Position numbers and translations under genes: made by a program
The notes under the pieces: generated by a model
The model's database searches: none
Seen by the model: the letters and a program-made list of their open reading frames with translations, nothing else
What the model was told of the DNA's origin: nothing
NCBI GenBank assembly: GCA_964584775.1
Contig: CAZPBC010000007.1
Coordinates: forward strand, 8,392 to 72,391
Origin: CAZPBC01 sp964584775
GTDB taxonomy: Bacteria > Chlamydiota > Chlamydiia > Chlamydiales > SLFE01
Reading direction: 5' to 3'
Length of the DNA stretch: 64,000 bases
In this document: positions 44,224 through 53,207 of the stretch, piece after piece
Position numbering within the stretch: position 1 is the stretch's first letter
Layout: every line of letters begins with the position of its first letter

Positions 44224-46592
44224 GCCTGCGGTGTGATCTCTTCGTTTGCTTGCGGAAGGAGGTACTCGAAGAGCTCTTCTTCCCTCTGCTTCATTTGAGA
44301 AAGGAGAGTGCGGAGCAGCTCCTCTTTCACAGAATCAGAGAGAATGCTTTTTGCCGTTTCAACACTGTCGTTGACAACAGCAAGAGTGTCTGCTGAGCTC
44401 TTTTGTTCCATCACAAAGAAAGAGAGCGCACCACTCGATGGAGAGTGCACCTCGGACCACTGTCCTGGTTCAAGTCCAAAGACAAGCGCTTTTTCGATCT
44501 GATCGTCTTGCGCTGCGCTTTTGACAGTCGCGTAGTCGCTCTTTTGGACAGCCCATTGCTTACGGAGGTCGTTGGGTTGCATCGTCACCTCGTCACTCAC
44601 CTCAGATGCGGCGACAATCCAGGGGGCGTAGCTTCCTTGTTGAGCCTTCTCCTTCATCCAACGCATATGCGCTTTCAGTCGAAGAGAGGCGATCTCATCC
44701 AGAGTGTGAGTGTTTGGTGTTTTTTCTCTTTGCTGGATCTCTTGGATCGGCTCCTTAAGGTAGTCACGGACGACCTGCTCGCGCACATCGGTTAGACTTT
44801 TAAACTCTCCGTTTTCACCTCTGTATTTTTCTGGGTTTGCACTCTTGAGTTGATCATAGTGTGCTGTTAGACGCTTTTCGTACAGTTGGCGCAGCGTGTT
44901 GTCTTTCCGGACCTCTTTGAATGAGAGGATCTCATCTTGCGGAGCCTTCTCTAAAATAGCGATACGGAAGAAGGTTTTGCCATCTTGGCTGTAGTTTTGG
45001 AGCTCTTTGAGGGCTGTTGCATCACCCCTCTCAGCTTTCACAAGAAGCTCTCCAAAAACTGCCGCATCGTTCACTCCTTTGAAGGGGGTCTCTCCCTTCT
45101 TACGGACAGCAACGATACGCTCCTCGACCTCTTTCTCAGAAAGCGCCTCAGAAATCCAATCTGGGTGCTCCTTTAGCATCAGAGCGAGCGCATGACGGTC
45201 AATTTGGTCGCGCTTCTGTTTAGGGAGTTGCTCGAGTAAGTCAAAACGCTTCTCCTCAGAGAGAAGGATTCCTGGGTCCAGTTCGCTGTACTTGGCTGTA
45301 AGCACCTTCCAATTTTTGGTGGCCGTCTCCCATTCCCAAAGGTCCCGGACAGCGATACGGTCGTTGAGTTGACGCAAATCGATCGACTGCACCTGCAGCT
45401 TCCATTTGCGTTGAACGAGTTCAGGGGTCTTTTTTTCCACTTCAGCAGCCGTTTTAAACTTTGAAGGGAGCAATAGGGAGGGGGTCGACGGTTTGACCGC
45501 GACGGCATCCATATAGACCTCTAGCATACCGAGGTCGCTTGAGCGGCTGAAGTGCAGCTCTTCCGGAAACTGGTAGATCTCACCACTGGCTTTTTCGGCC
45601 GCAAACTTTGCAAAATCCTCAAAAGGCTGAGCGTTGGTGAGAACGGAGTCGGAGGCGCCATCATAAAGACGTTTGAAAAGCAGGATCTGGCGGGTGGTTT
45701 CGATTGCGATGCCGAGTGGCATCTGCATGCGGCGCAGCTGCTCTTTTAGATAACTATTTGCGTTTTCGACATTGACCATACGGCTTCCACGGTTGTCCGC
45801 GAAGCTTCTCTCTGCGTTGCGCTGAAGAGTGTAGAGCGCTTCCGCATCACTTACATGAAATCCCTGACGCTCAGCTTCTTTAGCACCGTTTAGAACAACA
45901 AGTGAAAGAAGGCGGAGCATACGAGATCCAAACCAATCCTCAAAGGTGTGGTAGCCAAAGAGAGAAAGGTCAGCACGAGCTAGGTTCGGATCTTCAGGAA
46001 CCCATGAGTACTGTTTCTTTTGGTACATGAGCATCTGCTTGACCATTAGAGGAGAGAGGGCACGCTCTCCGAGATAGAGATTCACCCTGGCTTGTAGCTC
46101 TTCTTTGGAAAGGGGGTTCTCACCGATCTGCATCGTTCTGTATTGGTTCTTCATCTCCGGTGCGAGGTATCCCCAAGCTGACTCCACAGAGATGAAATCT
46201 GCTTTCGGGTGTCGGTAGAGCGTGAAACGTCGCTCTTTGCTGGCGCGTGTGTTGAGGTCTTTTTCGAAGAGATGGGGAAATGCGGCGGCGACCTCTAGGA
46301 TTAAACCGGTCCTTAAAAATTCATTTTGAACCATTCCGTCATTGAGGAAGTTGGGACCCCAAGCACCACCCCAATTTTGTTTGTCTTTGGCGTCGGTCCC
46401 TAGGAAAAGGGCCATCGCCTCTAACTCAGAGCGTTTGACCTTCCGGCCATCGATCAAGCTCACCGTGTCTGGATCGACGGTAGGGGTATTCATCATTGTG
46501 TTCATGACCCCGAAAAATGAGAAGGAGATCACAATGACGATCGTGACAATGAGGAAGAAAAAGCGTTGGTATTTTCGAAAAAAGTGTAGCAT
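44220..46592 (-). CDS. PpiD/SurA-like membrane-anchored periplasmic chaperone
   Basis: The start at 46592 (MLHFFRKYQRFFFLIVTIVIV) has GGAGA 9 bases upstream. A longer reading to 46811 has none. One N-terminal membrane segment is followed by about 760 periplasmic residues. The helical part (SLIDGRKVKRSELEAMALFL, then NEFLRTGLILEVAAAF) is like the SurA_N region of PpiD, where VxVxxxxIxxxEF precedes long helices. A parvulin domain with GxxxWxxxGxm marks is not visible. PpiD helps outer membrane proteins leave the Sec channel. It starts a run with the CBM9-like and gcv genes. Confidence 0.6.
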   Translation of the reverse strand: MLHFFRKYQRFFFLIVTIVIVISFSFFGVMNTMMNTPTVDPDTVSLIDGRKVKRSELEAMALFLGTDAKDKQNWGGAWGPNFLNDGMVQNEFLRTGLILEVAAAFPHLFEKDLNTRASKERRFTLYRHPKADFISVESAWGYLAPEMKNQYRTMQIGENPLSKEELQARVNLYLGERALSPLMVKQMLMYQKKQYSWVPEDPNLARADLSLFGYHTFEDWFGSRMLRLLSLVVLNGAKEAERQGFHVSDAEALYTLQRNAERSFADNRGSRMVNVENANSYLKEQLRRMQMPLGIAIETTRQILLFKRLYDGASDSVLTNAQPFEDFAKFAAEKASGEIYQFPEELHFSRSSDLGMLEVYMDAVAVKPSTPSLLLPSKFKTAAEVEKKTPELVQRKWKLQVQSIDLRQLNDRIAVRDLWEWETATKNWKVLTAKYSELDPGILLSEEKRFDLLEQLPKQKRDQIDRHALALMLKEHPDWISEALSEKEVEERIVAVRKKGETPFKGVNDAAVFGELLVKAERGDATALKELQNYSQDGKTFFRIAILEKAPQDEILSFKEVRKDNTLRQLYEKRLTAHYDQLKSANPEKYRGENGEFKSLTDVREQVVRDYLKEPIQEIQQREKTPNTHTLDEIASLRLKAHMRWMKEKAQQGSYAPWIVAASEVSDEVTMQPNDLRKQWAVQKSDYATVKSAAQDDQIEKALVFGLEPGQWSEVHSPSSGALSFFVMEQKSSADTLAVVNDSVETAKSILSDSVKEELLRTLLSQMKQREEELFEYLLPQANEEITPQA

Positions 46593-46736
46593 AACTTGGT
46601 TCTCCAAATCTAATGACAATAAGATGTGATAGTCTACAGCGTCTACGACAAAATGGGAAGATATTAAGAATAAATTGAATTTATTCTGGCCTTGTCTTAA
46701 GTTTTTTATCCCTGAGTGAAGTATCGAGGAGATGAT

Positions 46737-47555
46737 ATGACTGCTTTCAAGCCCAATGTTGCCAATTTCGATGTCATCGATGCTCAAGATACTAGGCTCA
46801 TCTGTTGGCAAAAACTGACTGTTAAACGGCCCGGGCAGACGTATAAATTTGGCTCAAAGAAGTCGCATGGCTTTCACACGATCTCTATGGCGGCTTACAA
46901 GGTGACTTTTGCAGAAATGCAAGCCGGCGACTGGCTCCTTGATCGGGAATTCCATTATTTTATCAGAGTTCTCAAAGAGCTTTCTCAGACATCTCTCAAT
47001 AATTGGAGTGGAGAGTGTGATCAAGGGAGATTTAACTGGATGATGAAATTGATGGAGCTCTGGGAACGTACAGACAACTCCTATAAACGTTACTCTCAAA
47101 GCCCTAGAGATCGATCCAGTAAAGCTACCTATCTGAGTGATGTTCTGCGCCTCATTCACTTCTTTCCATTTGTGGTGATTCCTACAGAAGATGCACGAGA
47201 TGATAGAGGGGCAGAGGTCAATGAGGCAAAAAAAAGCTTGGAAGGTTCCTACTGTGGTGCAAGAAATAAGCGGCAATTGGTAGAGAGCATTCACGAAAGC
47301 TTAGACGATTTAGTGAGAGAGAAAGTGGTTTATACTTATTACGATGATCCGGTACGCTTTTTTGCAGGATTGATTGGGCTCATTTATCTTGTGTCGTTGC
47401 CTTGGTTTCGTATGCATCAAAGAGGTCAATGCACGACATTTATGCAGTTTTTATCCCAAGAAAAGGGGAGTATGGTTCAGTATGTTCTACAAGAGTACGC
47501 TCCTCCCGTTATCTTGCAGAAAGCGGTGACGCTTCTCGAGTCAAAATTCCGTTGA
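46737..47555 (+). CDS. Unknown protein, first of a tandem paralogue pair
   Basis: I do not recognise the family. The 272-residue protein aligns by eye over its whole length with the next gene: FGSKKSHGFHTISMAAYKVTF against FGPNGSMGFHTISFAAYQILF, YLSDVLRLIHFFPFVVIPTE, DDRGAEVNEAK, FFAGLIGLIYLVSLPWF. No signal peptide; one moderately hydrophobic stretch (FAGLIGLIYLVSLPWF) lies near the C-terminus. GAGGAG 6 bases upstream fixes the start. It is divergent from the PpiD-like gene. A duplicated pair of a lineage-specific protein is likely. Confidence 0.65.
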   Translation: MTAFKPNVANFDVIDAQDTRLICWQKLTVKRPGQTYKFGSKKSHGFHTISMAAYKVTFAEMQAGDWLLDREFHYFIRVLKELSQTSLNNWSGECDQGRFNWMMKLMELWERTDNSYKRYSQSPRDRSSKATYLSDVLRLIHFFPFVVIPTEDARDDRGAEVNEAKKSLEGSYCGARNKRQLVESIHESLDDLVREKVVYTYYDDPVRFFAGLIGLIYLVSLPWFRMHQRGQCTTFMQFLSQEKGSMVQYVLQEYAPPVILQKAVTLLESKFR

Positions 47556-47661
47556 TCTAACTCATCAAAGATATTTTTCTTTTTTCCGCACTTTTTAGGT
47601 GAAAAAATATTTCATTTTATTTTCATTCCTCTTAGGATAACTGCCAAAAAGGAGGGAAATT

Positions 47662-48456
47662 ATGGCTGTCTTTCAATCTCCAGTCCGAATTCACCGAGTC
47701 GACATCGCACAAAGAAGGTCTTTGGTGACTTCCCAAGGAGGTCTTGTGAAAGTCAGTCGCCCTGATCCTACCTTTACTTTTGGTCCGAACGGATCCATGG
47801 GATTTCACACCATTTCGTTTGCAGCCTATCAAATCTTATTCCGTGAACTTCACAAGAATCAAAAAGCTTTGACGGGAGACTTTCACCGTTTTTGGCAAGC
47901 GATGGTTGAAATTTGTCAGGATACTCTTGGCCGTGCTGATTCTCGCTCTCTCTCTTGGAGAAACGAAGTCGAGGGGCTTGGAGTACATCTTCAAAAGTCA
48001 TTTACAGCCTTCACTACTTCACCTACCGAAAAAAACGGAGAGGTGTACTTGAGTGATCTTCTACGTCTCATCCACTACTTCCCCTTCGCAGTCATCCCGA
48101 CAGATAATGCAAAAGATGACCGTGGACCGGACGTGAGAGAGGGGAAAGAGATTCTTGATAGTGCTTTCGCAACGGGTGATGAGCAAGATTTAACACAGGG
48201 GCTTGTCGATAGCTTAGATGATATTGTTGCAGAAGCTCACCAGTTCTACAGAGATACGGCGAGCTTTTTTGCTGGGCTAAATGGGCTGGTTTACGCGGTC
48301 TCGTATCCCTGGTTTCAGCGCTACCAGCCTCAACGAGTTCAATCTTGTAGAAAGTTTCTCGAGTCTGAAAAAAGGTTACTGGAGATGGTCGTTGCTCCTT
48401 ATGCCCCTCGAGGTGTCTTTCAACAAGCTCTTGAGCGCCTCAAGCAGGAAGTTTGA
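47662..48456 (+). CDS. Unknown protein, second of a tandem paralogue pair
   Basis: This 264-residue protein is the paralogue of the gene before it (see the shared blocks there). Conserved strings include GFHTISFAAYQ, YLSDLLRLIHYFPFAVIPTD, AKDDRGPDV and FFAGLNGLVYAVSYPWF. The best candidate functional residues are the invariant DDRG and the S-L-D-D pair (DSLDDIV). AAGGAGGG gives a strong ribosome binding site. The 106-base gap before it can hold a promoter. Confidence 0.65.
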   Translation: MAVFQSPVRIHRVDIAQRRSLVTSQGGLVKVSRPDPTFTFGPNGSMGFHTISFAAYQILFRELHKNQKALTGDFHRFWQAMVEICQDTLGRADSRSLSWRNEVEGLGVHLQKSFTAFTTSPTEKNGEVYLSDLLRLIHYFPFAVIPTDNAKDDRGPDVREGKEILDSAFATGDEQDLTQGLVDSLDDIVAEAHQFYRDTASFFAGLNGLVYAVSYPWFQRYQPQRVQSCRKFLESEKRLLEMVVAPYAPRGVFQQALERLKQEV

Positions 48457-48487
48457 TTTCTTTAAACTTCTGACATTCAGTAACTTA

Positions 48488-48524
48488 AATAATTATTAAA
48501 TAATTTATTTTAATTATAATTATT
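48488..48524. other. AT-rich inverted repeat
   Basis: AATAATTAT (48488-48496) and ATAATTATT (48516-48524) form a dyad in an almost pure A/T stretch (48480-48545). It sits between the paralogue pair and the next small gene. It could be a promoter region or a remnant of an insertion; there is no G/C stem or T-run to make a terminator. Confidence 0.35.
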
Positions 48525-48576
48525 TTTTGATTTATAATTAAGATAAGTGGTTATTTTAATAAAAGGTAATGTCATT

Positions 48577-48933
48577 ATGTTTGAGTATAATCTAACAAGA
48601 GAAGAAATTTTTACTAAATGGGGAATCCCCTGCTCTATTGATATTCTTGTGGAAAGTCATGAGTCTCTGAGTGATCAAGAGTTAGGTGAAATTCTTCGAG
48701 ACTACTACACCTTTCATAGCGCATCAGAAGAGCGGATTGCTGCAGCCGATGCCTTCTGGAAGCGTTTTCATACCTCCATCTTTGATGCGACTTCGATCCA
48801 AAAAGTCTCAGACGAGTACAAAGCTTGGGTTGATGCGACAGACAAGCTCATGCGCTCCAAAAAGAATTATCTGGGCCTCAAACGACGGTATGGAGTCATC
48901 ATTGAAACCTTCGACTCGAGCCAAGCGGCTTAA
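48577..48933 (+). CDS. Hypothetical protein, 118 residues
   Basis: I do not recognise this protein. It is soluble and helical: MFEYNLTREEIFTKWG, then LSDQELGEILRDYYTFHSAS, then YKAWVDATDKLMRSKK. The start at 48577 with AAAAGG upstream is more likely than the ATG at 48547. It follows the AT-rich stretch and ends 5 bases before a convergent LRR gene. It may belong to the accessory islet at 46.7-49.4 kb. Confidence 0.5.
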   Translation: MFEYNLTREEIFTKWGIPCSIDILVESHESLSDQELGEILRDYYTFHSASEERIAAADAFWKRFHTSIFDATSIQKVSDEYKAWVDATDKLMRSKKNYLGLKRRYGVIIETFDSSQAA

Positions 48934-48937
48934 GCCA

Positions 48938-49384
48938 CTAAAGAAAGTCAATTTCATAGAGAGAGTCGTTTTCTTTAATCGCATCCAGCAGGAGTGCTCT
49001 TCCCTCCTCGGTGATAGGATTTCTTCCAATAGAGAGATGAGTGAGGCTTTGATTGACACGAAGCGCTTTTGCGATCCAAGCGGCTCCGGCATCTGTCATT
49101 TGATTCTCATCTAAATAGAGTTCTTTGATGTGGCGATTCCTCATGAGAAGTTGAGCCACAACTTCTGCCCCTTTGTCTCCTAAATGACAATCTTGTAGGC
49201 AGAGTTCGGTGGTTGTGTGATTTTGAGCAATCGAGTCAAGTAAGGACTGGAGATCACACATCCTAAATCGGCTGTGTGTGAAGTCGGCTAAATGTGGGGT
49301 TTTTTGATGGGAAAATCCCTGAACGGCTAGTGGATACACAGGATCTGTATAGCCAGATGTGCATTTAAACGTATGTACAAACAT
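48938..49384 (-). CDS. Short leucine-rich repeat protein (RNI type)
   Basis: The 148-residue protein has three or four RNI-type repeats: TTELCLQDCHLGDKGAEVVAQLL, then IKELYLDENQMTDAGAAW, then LTHLSIGRNPITEEGRALL, shown in part. They resemble those of the two proteins at 2444 and 3554. The first 40 residues (MFVHTFKCTSGYTDPVYPLA) are of another type and could be a targeting part. No membrane segment. It is the third LRR protein of this class in the window. Confidence 0.7.
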   Translation of the reverse strand: MFVHTFKCTSGYTDPVYPLAVQGFSHQKTPHLADFTHSRFRMCDLQSLLDSIAQNHTTTELCLQDCHLGDKGAEVVAQLLMRNRHIKELYLDENQMTDAGAAWIAKALRVNQSLTHLSIGRNPITEEGRALLLDAIKENDSLYEIDFL

Positions 49385-49402
49385 GGGTATCTTAATCGTT
49401 GA

Positions 49403-50089
49403 CTACAGTATTTTACAGAGTGTCTCTTGAAGTTCTTTTCGGAGTGAAGGGAGGTCGCTTTGGTCCCCTAGATAGGCGCTCCATCTCCTCATTGATTCGA
49501 TGGTTTCTTTGCCATTGACAAGCGCTTTTTCGAGAAAAGCAAAATCAGGTGGGCAGAGGCTGATGGTCGTCTGGTGGAGCAGAGCGTTTTTTTTGCGGCG
49601 CTCGGCTGCTCCTGCGAGTTTTTTCCCCTCTAAAAGAAGATCGTAACGAGTGGGCTCAGCCATGCAAAAGCGCTGTCTTGCATTTGAGTTGCAGGGGGCG
49701 TCCGTGGTGAGTTCAGCAGGGCGCTTTTTTAGAAAGGGTGTCAGGAGTTCTTTCAGCATTTGATGGATCTGGCGATACGATTCGAGTGTATTTGCTGAGT
49801 AGAGAGGATGGTGATTTGCAAGAATGAGTGAGAAGGCATAGTCGTGGGTGTGAAAAAGAACCCCCCCACCTGTTGGGCGCTTTCCTAAATCTAGGGATAC
49901 CTGGGGGTCAAAGACGGTTGCGGGGTTCACGAAGTAGCCGTAGGTGGCTGCGTTCGGGAGCCATTCGTAGAGGTGGAGAAAGCTCTCACCCGTCTTTTCT
50001 GCCCTTTCCAAGAGGGCAACATCTTGGTCCATAATCTCTTGTGCAGGTGAAGGGGGAGTGAGGATGAGCTTCATACGATCTCTGGTCAT
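49403..50089 (-). CDS. lplA: Lipoate-protein ligase A family
   Basis: It attaches lipoate to acceptor proteins, such as GcvH or the E2 of 2-oxoacid dehydrogenases. The motif GKRPTGGGVLFHTHDYAFS is the RRxxGGGxVxH signature of the family, and KKLAGAAERRKKNALLHQTTI carries the catalytic lysine. At 228 residues it is shorter than E. coli LplA (no C-terminal accessory domain), so it may be a LipM/LipL-type transferase. The TGA stop of the gene before it overlaps its start by 4 bases. Confidence 0.8.
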   Translation of the reverse strand: MTRDRMKLILTPPSPAQEIMDQDVALLERAEKTGESFLHLYEWLPNAATYGYFVNPATVFDPQVSLDLGKRPTGGGVLFHTHDYAFSLILANHHPLYSANTLESYRQIHQMLKELLTPFLKKRPAELTTDAPCNSNARQRFCMAEPTRYDLLLEGKKLAGAAERRKKNALLHQTTISLCPPDFAFLEKALVNGKETIESMRRWSAYLGDQSDLPSLRKELQETLCKIL

Positions 50090-50715
50090 CTTAACGCGAT
50101 GGGCTGGCCTTTACTTGTTAGGCGGTCCCCGTAGACATATCCACATGTTTTCAGGTAGTGAGTATTGGGATCGGACTCTTGCTGCACATAGAGGCTATTC
50201 GGAGTGACATAGGTGAAGAGGAGGAAGGAGGCTGACCCGGGAAGCTCAGCGAGGTTGAGCTCCGTCTTTTTCGAAATGAAAAGAACGTTGCCTGCCATTT
50301 TCGGCCAAGGCTCAGGTAGTTCATCGTGAGTGTCGAGAGCGATGATGAAGGAGGCTTCGGTATCGCGGATCGAGGTGAGCTGTTCGAGGTTGATGGGTTC
50401 GGGAAAGTGATGTTGGTAAAAGAGTTCATCTTGAGTGAGAAGCTGGTCTGCTCCTAGATGAAGGAGAGGGGTGAGAAGCAGCTCTTTAGCGATATCGCTA
50501 AAACGGTTGTGACAAAAAAACTTTTGAAGAAAAGGGCTCTCTCTCCAAAGGTCACGTCCAGCGAGATAAGGCTCTTTTCCTTCACGACTTTGGAGGACCT
50601 TGGTGATCTCCTCGTCGAGAGTGTCTAGCTGGGAAGCCGAGACAACGCCCTCTAGCTCTACATAGCCCTCTACCTCGAATTGGCGCTTACTCTCTTTGTC
50701 AATGGTGTACTTCAT
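50086..50715 (-). CDS. CT296-like protein with remote similarity to Fe(II)/2OG oxygenases
   Basis: The 209-residue protein opens with FEVEGYVELEGVVSASQLDTLDEE (in part), a common start of phytanoyl-CoA dioxygenase-like proteins. I see no clear HxD...H triad, so it may not bind iron. By position (divergent to rnc-radA) it corresponds to C. trachomatis CT296. From memory, the CT296 structure is similar to 2OG oxygenases but lacks their metal site. It forms an operon with the lplA gene. Role unknown. Confidence 0.6.
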   Translation of the reverse strand: MKYTIDKESKRQFEVEGYVELEGVVSASQLDTLDEEITKVLQSREGKEPYLAGRDLWRESPFLQKFFCHNRFSDIAKELLLTPLLHLGADQLLTQDELFYQHHFPEPINLEQLTSIRDTEASFIIALDTHDELPEPWPKMAGNVLFISKKTELNLAELPGSASFLLFTYVTPNSLYVQQESDPNTHYLKTCGYVYGDRLTSKGQPIALR

Positions 50716-50790
50716 ATGGCCAGAAAGTATAACTAGACTCGATGTTTAATTGTAGCTGTAAAATCCTTCCTACACTAAAATTTCTCTCTT

Positions 50791-51498
50791 ATGGAACTCA
50801 GTGAAATATACAAAAATTTAGAGGAAGTCGAAAAAATCATCGACTACTCCTTTAAGGATAAAACACTGCTGCTTCTCGCCTTCACTCACCGTTCTTTTGT
50901 CAATGAAAACCGCGACTTAGTGCGTGACCACAATGAGCGTCTTGAGTTTTTAGGGGATGCTGTTTTGGGACTTTTGATTTCAGAATATCTCTATAAATAC
51001 CTCCCCGAAACCCCTGAGGGAGAGCTCTCCTACCTTCGCTCTCGACTTGTGGAGGCGACCTCTTGTGTCACCTACATCCAAAAACTCGACCTTGAAAAAT
51101 TCCTACTTCTGGGTAAGGGAGAGAAGATGAATGATGGGCGTGGCAGGGAGTCGATTCTTTCAGATCTTTTCGAAGCGCTGATCGGAGCGGTCTTTGTTGA
51201 TGGGGGAATTGATGGTGCACGGCGTTTCATCTTCCATAACTTCTCTATAGACATCAATGAGATTATGAAGAAGCCTGTCCACAACTGGAAAGCACTCCTC
51301 CAAGATTATGCTCAGAAGCACCATCAAGTCACGCCTGTTTATGAAGTGATGGACGAAAGCGGTCCCGACCACAGTAAGACTTTCGAAATCCGTGTGCTCA
51401 TCCAGGATGATGAGGTGGGGCGTGGTAAAGGCAACTCCAAGAAAGAAGCGCAACAGAATGCCGCAGAGGTCGGCGCACATAAACTGGGGATCGTCTAA
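50791..51498 (+). CDS. rnc: Ribonuclease III
   Basis: It cleaves double-stranded RNA, including rRNA precursors. The 235-residue protein has the catalytic HNERLEFLGDAVLGLLISEYL, EGELSYLRSRLVE, and SILSDLFEALIGAVFVDGG, with the conserved acidic residues in place, followed by a double-stranded RNA-binding domain (NWKALLQDYAQ, then GKGNSKKEAQQNAA). Its last codon overlaps the radA start (TAATG). Confidence 0.96.
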   Translation: MELSEIYKNLEEVEKIIDYSFKDKTLLLLAFTHRSFVNENRDLVRDHNERLEFLGDAVLGLLISEYLYKYLPETPEGELSYLRSRLVEATSCVTYIQKLDLEKFLLLGKGEKMNDGRGRESILSDLFEALIGAVFVDGGIDGARRFIFHNFSIDINEIMKKPVHNWKALLQDYAQKHHQVTPVYEVMDESGPDHSKTFEIRVLIQDDEVGRGKGNSKKEAQQNAAEVGAHKLGIV

Positions 51499-52913
51499 TG
51501 GCAAAGGTCAAGTCTGTCTGGTATTGCAATGAGTGCGGTCACAAAAGTTTCAAGTGGGTCGGTCAGTGCCCTGCTTGCTTAGAGTGGAATACTCTGAATG
51601 AAGAAAAAGAGCTTCCCGAGTCTCACACTCGTTTTGATATTGCTCCGAAAGAAAAAGCACGCCCTCAAAAAGTCAAAGAGGTCATTCTTGACGAGACGAA
51701 ACGTGTGAGTACGGATCTTTCTGAGTTTGACCGTCTAATTGGTGGTGGGGTTGTCCCTGGTTCCTTGACGCTTGTAGGGGGGCAGCCAGGAATTGGAAAG
51801 TCGACCCTCCTGCTTCAAGTTTCCCAGTCCCTTGCAAAGAAGGGACTCAAGGTCCTTTATGTTTCTGGTGAGGAGTCTGCAGCTCAGACGTCACTTCGAG
51901 CGAAACGGCTCGGGGTCGACTCAGACAATCTTTATATCTTGAGTGAAACTCTCGTCGGACACATCTGTGATGTTGCTAAAGAGATGAAACCCGACCTACT
52001 GATCGTTGACTCCATCCAAATTGTTTACAAAGGGGAGATCCAATCGGCTCCGGGGAGCGTCTCGCAGGTCCGTGAGTGCACGACACAGTTCATGCATTTT
52101 GCGAAAAGCGAGGGGATTGCTACTTTTCTCGTCGGCCACGTGACAAAAAGTGGAGATATTGCCGGGCCGAAAGTCCTTGAGCACCTTGTCGATACCGTTC
52201 TTTATTTCGAAGGGGATAAGCAACATAACTTTCGTATGATCCGTGCTTTTAAAAACCGCTTTGGTCCGACAGACGAAGTCGCGGTTTTTCAGATGGCGGG
52301 ACACGGCCTGGTAGAAGTCAAAAATCCTTCGCAGATTTTTCTTCAAGAGCGTAAAAAGAATGTGGCGGGATCCGTTGTCGTTCCGACACTTGAGGGAACA
52401 CGTCCTATTTTGGTTGAAGTGCAGTCTCTCGTGACGCCGACTGTCTTTTCTTCCCCTTCAAGACGTGTGACGGGGGTAGAAAACAACCGTCTGCTCCTCA
52501 TATTGGCCGTCATGGAAAAACGGCTCCGCTTTCCACTGCATAAAATGGATGTCTTTGTCTCGATTGCTGGTGGTCTTCATATCGTAGAACCTGCAATCGA
52601 TTTGGGGATCCTCTTTGCCGTTGCTTCTTCTATGAAAAATGTGATCATTGATCCGACGACGACGATGATCGGAGAAGTGGGCCTCAGTGGAGAAGTACGA
52701 AATGTCTCCAGACTCGAGCTGCGCCTGAAAGAAGCCAAATCAATGGGTTTTTGCCGTGCCATCGTCCCCATGCACAGCCGACGCGGTCTCACCGATGAGG
52801 TGGCTGAGGGGCTCGATTTGATCGAAGTTGAAATGGTGGATGAGGCGTTTCGTGCACTCAGTCCTTATAAACCGAAGAAGCAGCCAGCGCCTCCGCAGCA
52901 CGCTTCAGTGTAG
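51498..52913 (+). CDS. radA: DNA repair protein RadA (Sms)
   Basis: RadA is a RecA-like helicase for recombination intermediates. The zinc finger is CNECGHKSFKWVGQCPAC near residue 10, Walker A GGQPGIGKSTLLLQ, Walker B LLIVDSIQ, and the RadA-specific motif KNRFGPTDEVAVFQM. The C-terminal Lon-like domain follows (PAIDLGILFAVASS, GEVGLSGEVRNVSRLELRLKEA). Its 471 residues are complete. The 3' end overlaps a small minus-strand gene by 56 bases. Confidence 0.96.
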   Translation: MAKVKSVWYCNECGHKSFKWVGQCPACLEWNTLNEEKELPESHTRFDIAPKEKARPQKVKEVILDETKRVSTDLSEFDRLIGGGVVPGSLTLVGGQPGIGKSTLLLQVSQSLAKKGLKVLYVSGEESAAQTSLRAKRLGVDSDNLYILSETLVGHICDVAKEMKPDLLIVDSIQIVYKGEIQSAPGSVSQVRECTTQFMHFAKSEGIATFLVGHVTKSGDIAGPKVLEHLVDTVLYFEGDKQHNFRMIRAFKNRFGPTDEVAVFQMAGHGLVEVKNPSQIFLQERKKNVAGSVVVPTLEGTRPILVEVQSLVTPTVFSSPSRRVTGVENNRLLLILAVMEKRLRFPLHKMDVFVSIAGGLHIVEPAIDLGILFAVASSMKNVIIDPTTTMIGEVGLSGEVRNVSRLELRLKEAKSMGFCRAIVPMHSRRGLTDEVAEGLDLIEVEMVDEAFRALSPYKPKKQPAPPQHASV

Positions 52914-53040
52914 ATAGACCATTTTCAAATCCCAAATCCTTAAAGAGTCGGTTCAGATAGTTCAATTCGGTCTCATAGAAGTCTTGCTTGGTTTCGAGTT
53001 CAGCAATCCGTCTAAAGAGCTCCTGTTCTTGTCGGTCCAT
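52858..53040 (-). CDS. Small coiled-coil protein, possibly SlyX-like
   Basis: The 60-residue peptide is almost entirely a predicted coiled coil: MDRQEQELFRRIAELETKQ, then YETELNYLNRLFKDLGFE. A very strong GGAGGAG ribosome binding site 5 bases upstream supports translation. The end overlaps radA on the other strand. The pattern R-I-x-x-L-E...L..LN resembles SlyX, but this is weak in such a short protein. Confidence 0.5.
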   Translation of the reverse strand: MDRQEQELFRRIAELETKQDFYETELNYLNRLFKDLGFENGLSTLKRAAEALAASSVYKD

Positions 53041-53207
53041 TTCTCCTCCTTGGTCAGAGATGGATAAAAGAAGAGCTTAAAAAAAGTTTTTAAAGATTGT
53101 GTTAAACCTGAAGATTTCATGAATCTTTCAGGATCTATCGGTTTCTAATGCCTCTCTTTTTTATATCTATGCAGTGCACGGATACGGATAACTGAGAGAC
53201 CCTAGGT

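Noticed and set aside
46593..46811. Extension of the PpiD-like protein by 73 residues upstream
   Set aside because: The ATG at 46592 has a good ribosome binding site and gives the membrane anchor at the N-terminus; the extension would overlap the divergent gene at 46737.
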